The notes beneath the pieces are model-generated. The model saw only the letters and a program-made list of their open reading frames with translations. It did no database searches and was not told the origin of the DNA. A stretch of DNA of 64,000 nt, taken from positions 508,239 to 572,238 of the forward strand of contig JAIPAM010000001.1 in the NCBI GenBank assembly GCA_021740105.1, in the 5' to 3' direction. The stretch's first letter is position 1. Each line of letters begins with the position of its first letter. Shown in pieces: positions 33,698 to 41,514 of this stretch. Made by a program: the position numbers and the translations under genes. The DNA is from Flavobacterium sp. Lineage in GTDB: Bacteria > Bacteroidota > Bacteroidia > Flavobacteriales > Flavobacteriaceae.

Positions 33698-34459
33698 TTA
33701 TTCTATTTCTACAACAACGGGACAATGGTCAGAATGTTTTGCTTCTGGTAAAATGTAGGCCCTTTTTAATTTATCTTTTAATGTTTCGCTTACAAGGCAA
33801 TAGTCTATTCGCCAGCCCTTATTATTTCCGCGTGCACCTGCTCTATAACTCCACCAACTATAATTGTCCGGTTGATCATTGAAAAAACGGAAGCTATCGA
33901 TAAATCCATTTTTCATAAACTGGTCAAGCCAATCTCGTTCTTGTGGTAAAAATCCGGAAACATTGGCATTTCTAATTGGATCATGAATGTCAATTGCCTT
34001 ATGGCAAATGTTATAATCACCACAAATCACCAAATTAGGAATTTCCTTTTTCAGCTCATTTACATAATTTTGAAAATCATCCATGAACATAAATTTATGA
34101 CTCAACCGATCACTATTTGTACCAGAAGGAAGATACAAACTCATAACCGATAATTCGTCAAAATCGACACGTACATTTCTTCCTTCAAAATCCATGTGTT
34201 CAATTCCGGTTCCAAAAACGACATTGTTGGGTTTAATTTTTGATAAAATGGCCACACCACTATATCCTTTTTTTGTTGCAGGGAAATAATATTGATAAGG
34301 GTAACCCGCCATTTCAATATCCAAATAAGGAACTTGATCTTCAGTGGCTTTGATCTCCTGAAGACAAATAACGTCTGGATTTGAGTGTTGTAACCATTCG
34401 ATAAAACCTTTCGAAATGGCCGCTCGAATTCCATTTACATTATAAGAAATGATTCTCAT
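33698..34459 (-). CDS. xth: Exodeoxyribonuclease III
   Basis: 253 residues. The N-terminal MRIISYNVNGIRAAISKGF and the metal-binding glutamate in VICLQEIKA are typical, as are VMSLYLPSGT (here with SV before it), ICGDYNICHKAIDIHDP and the final AKHSDHCPVVVEIE with the catalytic Asp-His pair. ExoIII/AP endonuclease repairs abasic sites and 3' blocks in DNA. It probably begins the transcript that continues into the OmpA-like gene and is divergent from the OlsF-like gene. Confidence 0.96.
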   Translation of the reverse strand: MRIISYNVNGIRAAISKGFIEWLQHSNPDVICLQEIKATEDQVPYLDIEMAGYPYQYYFPATKKGYSGVAILSKIKPNNVVFGTGIEHMDFEGRNVRVDFDELSVMSLYLPSGTNSDRLSHKFMFMDDFQNYVNELKKEIPNLVICGDYNICHKAIDIHDPIRNANVSGFLPQERDWLDQFMKNGFIDSFRFFNDQPDNYSWWSYRAGARGNNKGWRIDYCLVSETLKDKLKRAYILPEAKHSDHCPVVVEIE

Positions 34460-34548
34460 TATTACAATTCAATGTTAGCATTTCCAAAAGTAGTAAAAAT
34501 CTTAACGATTATTACAGAAATTTTAAAGAAATTGGATGCTTAATTTCA

Positions 34549-34577
34549 TTGGTTACTTAAGATTTTTTCTATCTTTG
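34549..34577 (+). promoter_or_regulatory. Predicted promoter of the OlsF-like gene
   Basis: TTG at 34549-34551 and TATCTTTG at 34570-34577 with 18 bases between fit the Bacteroidota -33/-7 consensus. The ATG follows 26 bases later. Confidence 0.65.
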
Positions 34578-34603
34578 TTTTTACGTTTTAAACAGAAAAA
34601 TCA

Positions 34604-36412
34604 ATGGGTTTAGTTACTGCTAAAGAAGTCGCAAAAGCAATAAAAGCGGATAAATATGGTTTTTTAGGAACTTTTTCAGGATGGTTACTGATGAAAGTTT
34701 TGAAAATATCCACGCTCAATAAGTTCTACGATAAAAATAAGCACTTGGAAGATGTAGCATTTTTAAATGCTATTTTAGACGATTTAGAGATTAAATTTGA
34801 AATCCCAGAAGAAGATTTTAAACGCCTTCCAAAAGAGGGAGCCTACATTACCATTTCAAATCATCCCTTAGGCGGAATTGATGGTGCTTTGCTATTAAAA
34901 TTAATGATTGAAAGAGAACCTAATTTCAAAATAATAGCTAATTTTCTTTTGCATAGAATAGCACCAATGAAAAAGTATATAATGCCGGTAAATCCATTTG
35001 AAAATCACAAAGATGCCAAATCGAGTGTTGTAGGTATTAAAGAAACATTATTACATTTAAAAGAGGGGAAACCTCTTGGAATATTTCCTGCAGGGGAAGT
35101 TTCAACCTATAAAGACGGAAAATTAGTAGTTGATAAACCCTGGGAAGTTGGAGCAATTAAGGTAATTAGAAAAGCGCAAGTACCAGTAGTACCAATTTAC
35201 TTTCATGCCAAAAACAGTCGATTATTTTACTTTTTATCAAAAATTGGAGATACTCTTCGCACTGCTAAATTACCTTCAGAAGTATTTTCTCAAAAAGAAA
35301 GAGTCATTAAAGTTCGAATTGGAAAACCGATTTCTGTAAGCGAACAGAATGAATATGAAACCATAGAGGAATATTCAAAGTTTTTGCGAAAAAAAACCTA
35401 TATGCTTTCCAAGCCATTTGTAAAAGAAAAGCCATTTTTACCAACCCCAAAAATTAAACTTCCAAAAAAAGGACCTAAAGCTATTGTTACAGGCGCATCG
35501 GTTGAAAACATGATTCAAGAAGTTGACGCATTAAGAGCTTCAGATTGCCGTTTGTTGCAGAGTAAAAACTACGAGGTGTTTTTTGCTCAGGCAGATAAAA
35601 TTCCAAATGTTTTACATGAATTAGGACGTTTGCGCGAAATTACTTTCCGAGAAGTAGGCGAAGGAACCAATGAATCAACCGATATTGATAAATTTGATAA
35701 ATATTACCATCATATGTTTTTGTGGGATGACGATGCTAAAAAAGTTGCCGGCGCCTACAGAATGGGATTAGGGGCTGAAATTTATCCGAAATATGGAATG
35801 GACGGTTTTTATTTAAATGAGCTTTTCCGTTTTGAACCTGAATTACACGATATGATGTCTAAATCTATCGAAATGGGACGTGCTTTTATTATTAAAGAAT
35901 ACCAACAAAAACCAATGCCGCTTTTCCTACTTTGGAAAGGAATTATTCATACCACATTGCGATATCCAGAGCATAAATTTTTACTTGGAGGCGTGAGTAT
36001 TAGCAATCAATTTTCAGAATTTTCTAAATCGCTGATGATAGAATTTATGAAATCTAATTTCTACGATCCTTATATTGCGCAGTATATACATCCTAAGAAA
36101 GCATTTAAAGTGGTCCTTAAAGATGCTGATAAAGATTTTGTTTTCAATGAAGCAGAATCTGATTTAAATAAGTTTGACAAAATTATTGACGAATTAGAAC
36201 CGGGTACATTACGACTTCCGGTATTGATTAAAAAATACATCAAGCAAAACGCAAGGGTGGTTGCCTTTAACGTCGATCCATTATTTAACGATGCTGTTGA
36301 TGGATTAATGTACATCAGAATTTCTGATATTCCTGACAGTACTGTGAAGCCAGTTATGGAAGAGTTTCAAGCCGAATTAGAACGAAAATTATCCGAAAAA
36401 GGAGATTTATAA
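34604..36412 (+). CDS. olsF: Bifunctional acyltransferase, OlsF-like (PlsC domain plus GNAT-type domain)
   Basis: 602 residues. Residues ~70-270 are a PlsC-type domain with the variant motif SNHPLGGIDG (five residues between His87 and Asp93) and FPAGEVS. From ~310 a GNAT-like acyltransferase of the OlsB/hemolysin group follows (VLHELGRLREITFREVGEGTNES, MGRAFIIKEYQQKP). This order matches OlsF, described in Serratia and Flavobacterium johnsoniae as making ornithine lipids alone: the C-terminal part N-acylates the amino acid and the N-terminal part adds the second, O-linked chain. The head-group amino acid here is not provable from sequence. Confidence 0.8.
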   Translation: MGLVTAKEVAKAIKADKYGFLGTFSGWLLMKVLKISTLNKFYDKNKHLEDVAFLNAILDDLEIKFEIPEEDFKRLPKEGAYITISNHPLGGIDGALLLKLMIEREPNFKIIANFLLHRIAPMKKYIMPVNPFENHKDAKSSVVGIKETLLHLKEGKPLGIFPAGEVSTYKDGKLVVDKPWEVGAIKVIRKAQVPVVPIYFHAKNSRLFYFLSKIGDTLRTAKLPSEVFSQKERVIKVRIGKPISVSEQNEYETIEEYSKFLRKKTYMLSKPFVKEKPFLPTPKIKLPKKGPKAIVTGASVENMIQEVDALRASDCRLLQSKNYEVFFAQADKIPNVLHELGRLREITFREVGEGTNESTDIDKFDKYYHHMFLWDDDAKKVAGAYRMGLGAEIYPKYGMDGFYLNELFRFEPELHDMMSKSIEMGRAFIIKEYQQKPMPLFLLWKGIIHTTLRYPEHKFLLGGVSISNQFSEFSKSLMIEFMKSNFYDPYIAQYIHPKKAFKVVLKDADKDFVFNEAESDLNKFDKIIDELEPGTLRLPVLIKKYIKQNARVVAFNVDPLFNDAVDGLMYIRISDIPDSTVKPVMEEFQAELERKLSEKGDL

Positions 36413-36420
36413 AAATAAAA

Positions 36421-36448
36421 AAAGCGACCATTATTAAGTCGCTTTTTT
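36421..36448. terminator. Bidirectional terminator between OlsF-like and M48 genes
   Basis: AAAGCGAC / GTCGCTTT stem with a 9-base AT loop, A-run before and seven T after. It separates two converging genes. Confidence 0.88.
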
Positions 36449-36457
36449 TATTACTAT

Positions 36458-37264
36458 TTAATTTGTTTTTTCTTTAATTAACTTCTTATAGTTTTCCCAA
36501 GCAGTCGATGAAAGGGTTGCTTCCGTTTTATATTTTTTACCTTTCAAATAATCCAAAATATATTTGGCACGTTCTTCCGATTCCGGATGAGAAGAAACCC
36601 AATACAAACTATCGGATAAGTCTTTTTGTTGTGCCAATTCAAACATAAAATCGGCAAAAGGTTCCGGGTTAATATTGGCGTTAAGCAAATAATCCACACT
36701 GACCATATCGGCCTCTTTTTCCAAAGTTCTGTCATAAGCGGAAGAAGAAAGGGATTTCAAAATTTCTTTAACCACGACACTACCTTTTCCTCCAGTACTT
36801 GCAGAAAGCAATACCGATAAACCAATTTCTTTAGAAAGTTTTTTCATGACATGATTGTTTTCAATGTGAGCAATTTCATGACCTAACACCCCTTGTAAAG
36901 CTTCTTGATTTTTGCATTCAGTGATTAATCCGGTGTAAACTACTAAGTGATTATTTGGAAGTGCAAAAGCATTAATTTCGCCTTTTTCAACAATATGAAC
37001 CTTCAAGGAATCTCTTTCGATTTTATTATTTTTACAAATAGGATCTATTAATTTGTCCAATGTTTTACTAATGGAATCATTGGTAATAATATTTTCAGTA
37101 GATGAAATTTCATCCCAAATTAAGTCGCCGATTTTATTCTCTGATGAACTTCGAACTTGTTTTACGTGAAATTCAGTAACCCAATCAATTTGCGATAGCC
37201 CATAAAATAGGCCGAAGAAAGCGATTATAATTAGAAGTCCCGGGAGTATGATCTTTTTTACCAT
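36458..37264 (-). CDS. M48-family membrane-anchored metallopeptidase
   Basis: 268 residues. One N-terminal membrane segment (about 5-25) is followed by a peptidase domain with the zinc motif H129-E-I-A-H133 (GVLGHEIAHIENNH). The third ligand glutamate is in the segment YDRTLEKEADMVSVDYL. Family members degrade misfolded or specific envelope proteins, and the domain is probably periplasmic. It overlaps the DUF4870-like gene by one base and closes a four-gene cassette that starts with TM2. Confidence 0.9.
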   Translation of the reverse strand: MVKKIILPGLLIIIAFFGLFYGLSQIDWVTEFHVKQVRSSSENKIGDLIWDEISSTENIITNDSISKTLDKLIDPICKNNKIERDSLKVHIVEKGEINAFALPNNHLVVYTGLITECKNQEALQGVLGHEIAHIENNHVMKKLSKEIGLSVLLSASTGGKGSVVVKEILKSLSSSAYDRTLEKEADMVSVDYLLNANINPEPFADFMFELAQQKDLSDSLYWVSSHPESEERAKYILDYLKGKKYKTEATLSSTAWENYKKLIKEKTN

Positions 37265-37695
37265 TATGATCTACAGATTAAATTAGTAACATTTCCAAAA
37301 AAGAAAACTTCAACGTGTTTCCCTTTTCTTGTTTGAACGGCACAATAAATAGTTGAAATAATTTCCAAAACATTAAAAACAATAACAGTAAATAAATAGC
37401 CGAAATAATAGTTTGTTGCTTTTTCATCTGTAAATAAGATGGAAACAGTCCACCAAAAACTGTAGCTATTTGCGAAAAGTAGAGCTATTTGAGAAAGTAA
37501 AGCTTGGGTGCAATGCCATCTCACAAAGTAGGTGCTTTTTCGGTTTCCAATGTAGAAAAATAAAGTAGCCAACAGATTGATGATTGGTAATGGCAGTCCC
37601 GCAATTACAGCTACTAATGACATCAAATAACTATTGCATGCCTTTTCTCTTTCGTGCTCTGTAGGGTTATAAGTAAACGTTGATTCTTGTGTCAT
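37264..37695 (-). CDS. DUF4870-like small membrane protein
   Basis: 143 residues with three to four membrane segments. The pattern ACNSYLMSLVAVIAGLPLPIINLLATLFFYIGNRKSTYFVRWHCTQALLSQ resembles the DUF4870 (Tic20-like) family, in which a helix with HxxQAL follows the first two membrane spans. No function is known. It overlaps both neighbours by 1 and 4 bases, so the cassette is translationally coupled. Confidence 0.7.
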   Translation of the reverse strand: MTQESTFTYNPTEHEREKACNSYLMSLVAVIAGLPLPIINLLATLFFYIGNRKSTYFVRWHCTQALLSQIALLFANSYSFWWTVSILFTDEKATNYYFGYLFTVIVFNVLEIISTIYCAVQTRKGKHVEVFFFGNVTNLICRS

Positions 37696-38096
37696 AATTC
37701 TTTATAAATGTTCCAAATCCAGTTGAGAACAACTAGAATAATTAGTGGAATAGCTATTTTTTTTTGTTTTAATACAACCCCCATTTTATTATAGGCTACA
37801 TAAAAGGATTGCTTTTTTATTGCTAAATCAAAACCTATCCAAAAAGGCAAAACTAATAAGGCAAAACTTATTATTATTCCAAAGGGATTGAATAAAAACG
37901 AACCTATCAAATCACCTTTATAAAGCACTTGAACCGCTCGAGTTGTACCGCAAGAGGGACAGGGATAACCAGTCGCATTCTTAATCATACAAACGGATAT
38001 TTGACCAACTTCAGAATAATAAGTAGTAAATAATAAATAGAGATATCCTGAAAAACAAGCTATTATTACAATAAGGTATAACTTGTTTTTAGACAT
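37692..38096 (-). CDS. DUF2752 membrane protein
   Basis: 134 residues with three membrane segments. The family signature TGYPCPSCGTTRAVQVLYKGDLIGSF is present, a pair of cysteines spaced CxxC in a conserved loop, followed by FNPFGIIISFALL. DUF2752 is widespread in Bacteroidota and its function is unknown; the CxxC loop might bind metal or form a disulfide. It lies 2 bases after the TM2 gene and overlaps the DUF4870-like gene by 4. Confidence 0.88.
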   Translation of the reverse strand: MSKNKLYLIVIIACFSGYLYLLFTTYYSEVGQISVCMIKNATGYPCPSCGTTRAVQVLYKGDLIGSFLFNPFGIIISFALLVLPFWIGFDLAIKKQSFYVAYNKMGVVLKQKKIAIPLIILVVLNWIWNIYKEL

Positions 38097-38098
38097 TT

Positions 38099-38437
38099 TT
38101 AGTATAACGTATTTTGAAAAATTTCCATATTTTTTTCACGAGCCATACTCATAATTGAAAACCAATCTACAATGGCCCAAATTCCAAAACCACCACAAGT
38201 TAACAGTTTTAAAACACCCATTCCTGTATCACCAAGCATAAATCTATCAATTCCTAACTGTCCTGCAGTTAATGAAATGATCATCATGGTATCAGGGTTT
38301 TTAAATTGCATTTCTAAAACTAACGGCCATTTTTCCTCTTCCAATGTGTTTAATTTTTCTCTTACTGCCGACAGATGATAGCTCTCAAAATACTTAGCAT
38401 TGCTAATCATAAAAAGGTCTACTTTATGTGATTCCAT
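38099..38437 (-). CDS. TM2-domain protein
   Basis: 112 residues. A hydrophilic N-terminal half of about 55 residues is followed by the TM2 domain: a first membrane helix ending GQLGIDRFMLGDTGMGVLKLLT and a second, CGGFGIWAIVDWFSIM. TM2 domains are found in many bacteria, often next to DUF2752, and have no established function. It is the first gene of a tight four-gene cassette with DUF2752, DUF4870-like and M48 peptidase genes. Confidence 0.88.
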   Translation of the reverse strand: MESHKVDLFMISNAKYFESYHLSAVREKLNTLEEEKWPLVLEMQFKNPDTMMIISLTAGQLGIDRFMLGDTGMGVLKLLTCGGFGIWAIVDWFSIMSMAREKNMEIFQNTLY

Positions 38438-38480
38438 AGTTTTTATTTAAATTTAGTTATAAGAATGCTAATATATTAAT

Positions 38481-39839
38481 TTATAAGAATACTTTGTCAA
38501 TTGGTTCCCAAAGTTCTATTTTATTTTCTTCAGGATCTAAAATCCAAGCAAATTTTCCATAGCTATAGGTTTCCATTTCTCCCACAATAGTTACGCCCTC
38601 TTTTTTTAAATCGGCTATTAATTTTTCAAGATTTTGAACTCTAAAGTTTTGCATGAATTCCTTTTTACTCGGAGCAAAATAGTTGGTATCTTCTTGAAAA
38701 GGAGACCATTGGGTAATACAATCATTTCCGTTTTCATCTTTCCAAACAAAACTACAGCCATAATCATTGGTATCAAAACCCAAATGCTGGGCATACCAAT
38801 TTAGTAGTTCTTTTGAATTTTTAGATTTAAAAAAGAAACCACCAATTCCTGTTACTCGTTGGTATTTTTGTTCTTCTATTTTTGGTTTAATAAATAGCGA
38901 TTTGATTTTATCAACAATCACTTGTGCTAACTTTTCATGGCTTTCAATGGTCCACCCTGCAATGTGTGGCGTTAAAATAACATTTTTTGCTTGAAGCAAA
39001 TAGTTAAATGCGGGAGGTTTTTCCGAATCCAAAAACAAGTTTTCGAAAGATAATTTTTCATATTCCAAAACGTCTAATGCAGCTCCTAATACTTTCCCCG
39101 ATTGCAAACCTCCCACTAGATCATCCGTCACCACTGAATTTCCTCTAGCAGTATTGATGAACCAAAATGGTTTTGAACAGGAGTTTATGAATTCTGAATT
39201 GATCATTTTATCTGTGGAGGAGTTCCAAGGAGTATGCAAACTAATAACATCCGATTTTTCTTGTAATTCTGCTAAAGAAACGGATTTGGCGTTAGCATCA
39301 CCCACATTTTCTAGGATATCGTAAAAAAGTACTTCTACCTCAAAACCACGAAGTTTCTTTGCAAATGATTTACCCATATTACCATAGCCAATTATTCCCA
39401 CGGTTTTCCCATCCAATTCATGTCCCCGATTGCTCTCTCGATTCCAAAGTCCGTTTTTTATTTCCGAATCGGCATTGTTGAGGTTATTAAAAATCGATAA
39501 TAACATTCCAAGCGCATGCTCCCCAACAGCATTTTTATTACCTTCGGGAGCAGCAATTAAAGTAATGTTTTTAGAAATCGCATAGTCACAATCGATACTT
39601 TCTAAACCTGCGCCAACTCTAGCTATGAACTTTAAATTAGTTGCTTTATCAAGAAAAGTTTGGTCTATTTTAAATCTGCTGCGAATAACAATTCCCTGGT
39701 AATCCTGAATTTTAGCTTCAATTTCTTCCTTTGTGGAGGTAAAATCTTCGTAGTTGGTAAACCCCAATTCCTGCAACTGACTCCACAAAACAGGATGGTT
39801 ACTGTCGATATGGAGGATTTTAATATTGGAAAAAGACAT
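38481..39839 (-). CDS. D-2-hydroxyacid dehydrogenase fused to a VOC (glyoxalase-fold) domain
   Basis: 452 residues. Residues 1-~315 are a D-isomer 2-hydroxyacid dehydrogenase of the SerA type: NAD site KTVGIIGYGNMGKSFAKKL, the arginine in FINTARGNSVVTDD, and the catalytic histidine in VILTPHIAGWT. From ~330, after the link KPKIEEQKYQR, a complete VOC domain begins (TGIGGFFFKSKNSKELLNWYAQHLGF) and ends FAWILDPEENKIELWEP. Both parts occur separately in related bacteria. The frame is uninterrupted, so this is either a real fusion or the product of a lost stop codon between neighbours. Confidence 0.88.
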   Translation of the reverse strand: MSFSNIKILHIDSNHPVLWSQLQELGFTNYEDFTSTKEEIEAKIQDYQGIVIRSRFKIDQTFLDKATNLKFIARVGAGLESIDCDYAISKNITLIAAPEGNKNAVGEHALGMLLSIFNNLNNADSEIKNGLWNRESNRGHELDGKTVGIIGYGNMGKSFAKKLRGFEVEVLFYDILENVGDANAKSVSLAELQEKSDVISLHTPWNSSTDKMINSEFINSCSKPFWFINTARGNSVVTDDLVGGLQSGKVLGAALDVLEYEKLSFENLFLDSEKPPAFNYLLQAKNVILTPHIAGWTIESHEKLAQVIVDKIKSLFIKPKIEEQKYQRVTGIGGFFFKSKNSKELLNWYAQHLGFDTNDYGCSFVWKDENGNDCITQWSPFQEDTNYFAPSKKEFMQNFRVQNLEKLIADLKKEGVTIVGEMETYSYGKFAWILDPEENKIELWEPIDKVFL

Positions 39840-39953
39840 AACTTAATTTTTGAGTGTTAAAGATACTTTTTTTTACGGAATATTAATTCCTGAAATAAAA
39901 TTCGATTTTAGAAATCTTAACATAAATTTTCAACCCAATCCCGCATCTTAGTT

Positions 39954-39961
39954 TAAATTTG
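39954..39961 (+). promoter_or_regulatory. Predicted -7 box of the alcohol dehydrogenase gene
   Basis: TAAATTTG fits TAnnTTTG and ends 16 bases before the ATG at 39978. No clear -33 TTTG is seen. Confidence 0.4.
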
Positions 39962-39977
39962 TTTAAAAAATTAAACG

Positions 39978-41141
39978 ATGCAAAACTTTGAATTATACAA
40001 CCCTACCAATTTGGTTTTTGGAAAAGGGCAAATTGAAAAATTAGGAACATTGGTTCCTAAAAATGCCAAAATATTATTGGCTTACGGCGGAGGCAGCATT
40101 TTTAAAAACGGGGTTTACGACCAAGTTAAATTGGCTTTAAGTGGTTTTGAAATCATTGAATTTGGAGGAATTGAACCGAATCCGCATTTTGAAACTTTAA
40201 TGAAAGCCATCGAAATCGTTAAAGAAAAGAACATTGATTTTATTCTTGCTGTAGGCGGAGGATCTGTGATTGACGGAGTGAAATTTATTTCTGGCGCAAC
40301 TCACTATGTTGGCGATCCAATGGAAATTCTTAAAAAGAGAATCTTAATTAAAGAAGGCTCAAAGGTTATTCCATTTGGAACTGTTTTGACCTTGCCAGCA
40401 ACGGGAAGCGAAATGAACTCAGGATCGGTGGTAACCATTAATGCAACTCAAGAAAAGTTGGCTTTTGGAGGAAGTGCCTTATTCCCAAAATTCTCCATTT
40501 GCGATCCAACTGTTATTACTTCCTTGCCAGAAAGACAAATTCAAAACGGAATTATCGATGCTTTTACCCATGTAATGGAACAATATTTAACTTATCCGCA
40601 TGACGGCTATTTACAAGACCGAATTTCGGAAGGAATTTTACAAACGCTAATCGAAATTGGTCCAAAAGTGGTTCAAAATCCTTCCGATTATTCCTTAGCT
40701 TCTAATTATATGTGGTGTTGCACCATGGCGCTTAATGGATTAATTCAAAAAGGGGTTCCATCGGATTGGGCCACACACATGATAGGCCACGAATTGACCG
40801 CGTTATACCACATTGACCACGCAAGAACGTTGGCTATTATTGCCCCAAATTTGTACAAAGTGATGTTCGAAACTAAGAAACAGAAATTAGCACAATATGG
40901 TAAAAGAATTTTTGGTTTAACAGGTTCAGACGATGAAATTGCCGCAAAAGCAATTGATAAAACAACGGAATTTTTTCATACTATGGGAATGAAAACCAAA
41001 TTGTCGGAATGTACAGCTGATTATAATAAAGCTGCGGATTTTATTACTACTAGATTTCAAGAAAGAGGATGGATTGGGTTGGGTGAAAAACAAAATATCA
41101 CAATTGAAAAAGTTCGTAAAATCGTGGAAATGAGTTATTAA
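39978..41141 (+). CDS. Iron-containing alcohol dehydrogenase (YqhD/BDH type)
   Basis: 387 residues, standard size. The NAD(P) segment is LLAYGGGSIFKNGVYDQV with IEFGGIEPNPHFETL and AVGGGSVIDGVKF. The metal site is carried by the histidines in AFTHVMEQYL, MIGHELTALYHIDHA. This group includes butanol and broad-range aldehyde reductases (YqhD) that detoxify aldehydes with NADPH. It stands alone with its own promoter and a strong terminator. The physiological aldehyde is unknown. Confidence 0.92.
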   Translation: MQNFELYNPTNLVFGKGQIEKLGTLVPKNAKILLAYGGGSIFKNGVYDQVKLALSGFEIIEFGGIEPNPHFETLMKAIEIVKEKNIDFILAVGGGSVIDGVKFISGATHYVGDPMEILKKRILIKEGSKVIPFGTVLTLPATGSEMNSGSVVTINATQEKLAFGGSALFPKFSICDPTVITSLPERQIQNGIIDAFTHVMEQYLTYPHDGYLQDRISEGILQTLIEIGPKVVQNPSDYSLASNYMWCCTMALNGLIQKGVPSDWATHMIGHELTALYHIDHARTLAIIAPNLYKVMFETKKQKLAQYGKRIFGLTGSDDEIAAKAIDKTTEFFHTMGMKTKLSECTADYNKAADFITTRFQERGWIGLGEKQNITIEKVRKIVEMSY

Positions 41142-41161
41142 TCCATTGGTTCTAACAATAA

Positions 41162-41200
41162 AAAAGGCGTTCTTAGTTAACTTTAGAACGCCTTTTAATT
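41162..41200 (+). terminator. Terminator after the alcohol dehydrogenase gene
   Basis: AAAAGGCGTTCT at 41162-41173 pairs fully with AGAACGCCTTTT at 41185-41196, with an AT loop and a short T-tract. Confidence 0.88.
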
Positions 41201-41368
41201 TAAAAAAATAACCAATTATATTAACTAATTTAAACAAAATGAATCAATTTGCACACTTGATTTACATTTAAACAACGCAAAATACTTCTGGCTATTGTAT
41301 TGAAAATCATAATTATACGTTAATTTTTTTTTGGTTAATTTTTGGTTTAAACTTCGAAAATTCAATTT

Positions 41369-41401
41369 TTGGATATATTAATCCAAATTTCAGTACTTTT
41401 G
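41369..41401 (+). promoter_or_regulatory. Predicted gpsA promoter
   Basis: TTG at 41369-41371 and TACTTTTG at 41394-41401 with 22 bases between; the -7 box fits TAnnTTTG. The leader would be about 105 bases and would include the structured repeat at 41417-41501. Confidence 0.5.
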
Positions 41402-41416
41402 GAACATAATTTTTAG

Positions 41417-41501
41417 AAGCTATTCCCGCCATCCGCTATATCTATATTACCGTCTCGAAGTTTCGAGACCGCCAAAATAGGATGCCGCTGCTGTCGGGGC
41501 T
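41417..41501 (+). repeat. Dispersed structured repeat, copy 3 (with inner palindrome), upstream of gpsA
   Basis: 85 bp, inverted relative to copies 1 and 2 on the plus strand but with the same orientation relative to gene direction. Arms GAAGCTATTCCCGCCATCCG and AGGATGCCGCT..GTCGGGGCT match the reverse complement of copy 1 closely. The inner palindrome is GTCTCGAAGTTTCGAGAC at 41452-41469, a paired variant of the copy 1 core, with compensating changes on both arms. It ends 13 bases before the gpsA ATG. Confidence 0.8.
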
Positions 41502-41514
41502 AAAAAAATAAACC

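Larger units (their letters stand above)
41142..41514. other. Gene-free stretch: terminator, promoter and structured repeat
   Basis: No coding frame was supported. It holds the terminator of the alcohol dehydrogenase gene, a predicted gpsA promoter and the third copy of the dispersed structured element, which would lie in the gpsA leader. The remaining ~160 bases are very AT-rich with no recognised feature. Confidence 0.6.
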
